From Hymenoscyphus infarciens (lineage: Eukaryota; Ascomycota; Leotiomycetes; Helotiales; Helotiaceae): a DNA stretch of 10,422 bases. This document shows, piece by piece, positions 9,082 to 10,422 of this stretch (position 1 is its first letter; each line of letters opens with the position of its first letter). Position numbers and translations under genes: made by a program. Below the pieces are notes generated by a model. It made no database searches and was not told the origin of the DNA. It saw only the letters and a list, made by a program, of their open reading frames with translations. The stretch spans positions 1 to 10,422 of the forward strand of contig LLCB01000738.1 in NCBI GenBank assembly GCA_001414345.1, written 5' to 3'.

Positions 9082-9381
9082 ATGTCTAAACTAGGTTCTT
9101 ATTTAGTAGCTAGACTACTAAATAAGTATATAAAACTATATAATATAGTAAATATATCTAATCTAGATTCTTATTTAGTAGCTAGCCTACTAAATAAGTC
9201 TATAAAACTATATTATATACTAAATATATCTAATCTAGCCTCTTATCTAGTAGCTAGACTACTAAATAAGTATATAAAACTATATAATATATTAAATATA
9301 TATAATCTAGAGTCTTATTTAGTAGTTAGACTACTAAATAAGTATATAAAACTATATAATATATTAAAAATATCTAACTAA
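9082..9381 (+). other. Open frame of 99 codons made of satellite; probably not a gene
   Basis: Four satellite monomers of exactly 72 bp stay in one frame here and read as a 24-residue repeat of the form SYLVARLLNKYIKLYNILNI plus four variable residues. The ATG comes from a single variant, TATGTCT, where other monomers have TATATCT. The frame ends at TAA in ATCTAACTAAGTAT, and other monomers carry similar stops at this point. No signal peptide, ribosome-binding context or flanking gene supports expression. It could be a fossil of a gene for a 24-residue repeat protein, but 62-bp monomers elsewhere break the frame. Chance opening in a repeat is the simpler view. Confidence 0.2.
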
Positions 9382-9385
9382 GTAT

Positions 9386-10422
9386 CTTATTTAGTAGCTA
9401 GACTACTAAATAAGAATATAAAACTATATTATATACTAAATATATCTGAATAAGTATCTTATTTAGTAGGTAGACTACTAGATAAGAATATAAAACTATA
9501 TAATATAGTAACTATATCTAAATAAGCGTCTTATTTAGTAGCTAGACTACTAAATAAGTATATAAAACTATTTATAGTTAAGAATTAGCTTTATATTTAG
9601 TAGCAAGACTAATAAATAAGAATATAAAACTATATAATATAGTAAATATATCTAAATAAGTATCTTATTTAGTAGCTAGACTACTAGATAAGAATATAAA
9701 ACTATATTATATATTAAATATATCTAATATATCTTCTTATTTAATAGCTAGACTACTAAATAAGTATATAAAACTATTTATAGTTAACGATTAGCTTTAT
9801 ATTTAGTAGCGAGACTAATAAATAAGAATATAAAACTATATAATATAGTAAATATATCTAAATAAGCATCTTATTTAGTAGCTAGACTACTAGATAAGAA
9901 TATAAAACTATATAATATATTAAATATATCTAAACTAGGTTCTTATTTAGTAGCTAGACTACTAAATAAGAATATACAACTATATTATATATTAAATATA
10001 TCTGAATAAGTATCTTATTTAGTAGGTAGACTACTAGATAAGAAAATAAAACTATATAATATATTAAATATATCTAAACTAGGTTCTTATTTAGTAGCTA
10101 GACTACTAAATAAGTATATAAAACTATTTATAGTTAAGAATTAGCTTTATATTTAGTAGCAAGACTAATAAATAAGAATATAAAACTATATAATATAGTA
10201 AATATATCTAAATAAGTATCTTATTTAGTAGCTAGACTACTAAATAAGAATATAAAACTATATTATATATTAAATATATCTAATATAGCTTCTTATTTAG
10301 TAGCTAGTCTACTAAATAAGCATCTAAAACTATTTATAGTTAACGATTAGCTTTATATTTAGTAGCGAGACTAATAAATAAGAATATAAAACTATATAAT
10401 ATAGTAAATATATCTAAATAAG
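9386..10422 (+). repeat. Eight-monomer higher-order repeat, 556 bp, two copies (second cut by the edge)
   Basis: Copy one spans 9386-9941 and copy two starts at 9942. Shared private variants lie 556 bp apart: ATCTGAATAAGTAT in the first monomer, TAGTAGGTAGACTACTAGAT in the second, an identical 62-bp third monomer (9530 and 10086), TAGTAGCAAGACTAATAAAT in the fourth, and TAGTAGCGAGACTAATAAAT in the seventh (9798 and 10354). Monomer lengths are in the same order in both copies as far as visible. This shows block duplication rather than independent monomer drift. Confidence 0.88.

Larger units (their letters stand above)
7565..10422 (+). repeat. Satellite array of about 41 monomers, 72 bp with 62/63-bp variants
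   Basis: Monomer starts, taken at CTTATTTAGTAG or its equivalent, fall at 7565, 7637, 7709, 7781, 7853, 7915, 7977, 8049, 8121, 8190, 8262, 8334, 8406, 8469, 8541, 8613, 8685, 8747, 8819, 8891, 8954, 9026 and then on to 10354. Spacing is 72 bp in most cases, 62 or 63 bp in a short class, and 69 bp once. Both classes share the front half CTTATTTAGTAG-CTAGA-CTACTAAATAAG followed by a TATAAAACTA block. They differ in the tail: long monomers end ATAATATAGTAAATATATCT plus a variable 10-bp piece, short monomers end TTTATAGTTAAGAATTAGCTT. The first unit is the most diverged, as expected at an array edge. The array runs off the right end. Confidence 0.95.

Noticed and set aside
9082..9381. Ankyrin or leucine-rich repeat protein.
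   Set aside because: The 24-residue repeat has LLNK-type runs but lacks the ankyrin TPLH/GA pattern and length, and the LxxLxLxxN spacing of leucine-rich repeats. Similarity is superficial and driven by AT-rich codons.
7565..10422. CRISPR-like array: a 29-bp palindromic repeat at regular 62-72 bp spacing.
   Set aside because: The pieces between the palindromes are themselves repeated and related, not unique spacers, and the context is RIP-mutated fungal-type DNA with no cas genes.
1..10422. Mitochondrial or apicomplexan AT-rich genome.
   Set aside because: Low GC alone would not remove CA and TG specifically while sparing TA, AG and CT. No mitochondrial or rRNA/tRNA genes are seen.

Overview
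The window is a very AT-rich, gene-poor stretch with no intact gene that I can support. Its strongest signature is the near absence of CpA and TpG (one position 2785-3389 run contains none on either strand) together with an excess of TpA. This is the footprint of repeat-induced point mutation (RIP), the fungal process that turns CpA into TpA in duplicated DNA, so the likely source is an AT-rich, transposon- or satellite-filled compartment of a filamentous ascomycete (Pezizomycotina). The species cannot be told from the sequence. The few open frames are short, and no intact conserved domain is readable.

Layout. Positions 1-220 hold degenerate 72-bp satellite monomers in minus orientation. Positions 268-412 are a compact CpG-retaining block. 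Positions 1180-1610 are a fold-back element of about 430 bp with arms of at least 105 bp. Positions 1611-6510 are decayed DNA, probably transposon remnants. They include a smaller inverted repeat (2530-2645), two weak coding relics (minus strand about 2765-3520, plus strand about 4790-5100), a small patch that kept CA/TG (4081-4140), and a 15-bp tandem array (5469-5588). Positions 6516-7020 are a 127-bp tandem array of about four units. Positions 7021-7564 are decayed single-copy DNA.

From 7565 to the right edge the window is one continuous satellite of about 41 monomers, mostly 72 bp with interspersed 62/63-bp forms. Most monomers carry a 12-bp inverted repeat around a 5-base loop. The array has higher-order structure: a three-monomer 206/207-bp unit and an eight-monomer 556-bp unit. 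It runs off the right edge.

The same 72-bp family sits in opposite orientation at the two ends of the window, so about 7.3 kb of RIP-mutated DNA is bracketed by inverted satellite. Either this is one large element with satellite-type subterminal repeats, or two arrays have been brought together by rearrangement. No functional operon or pathway can be read here. The interest is structural: satellite, palindromes and the differing mutation history of each block.
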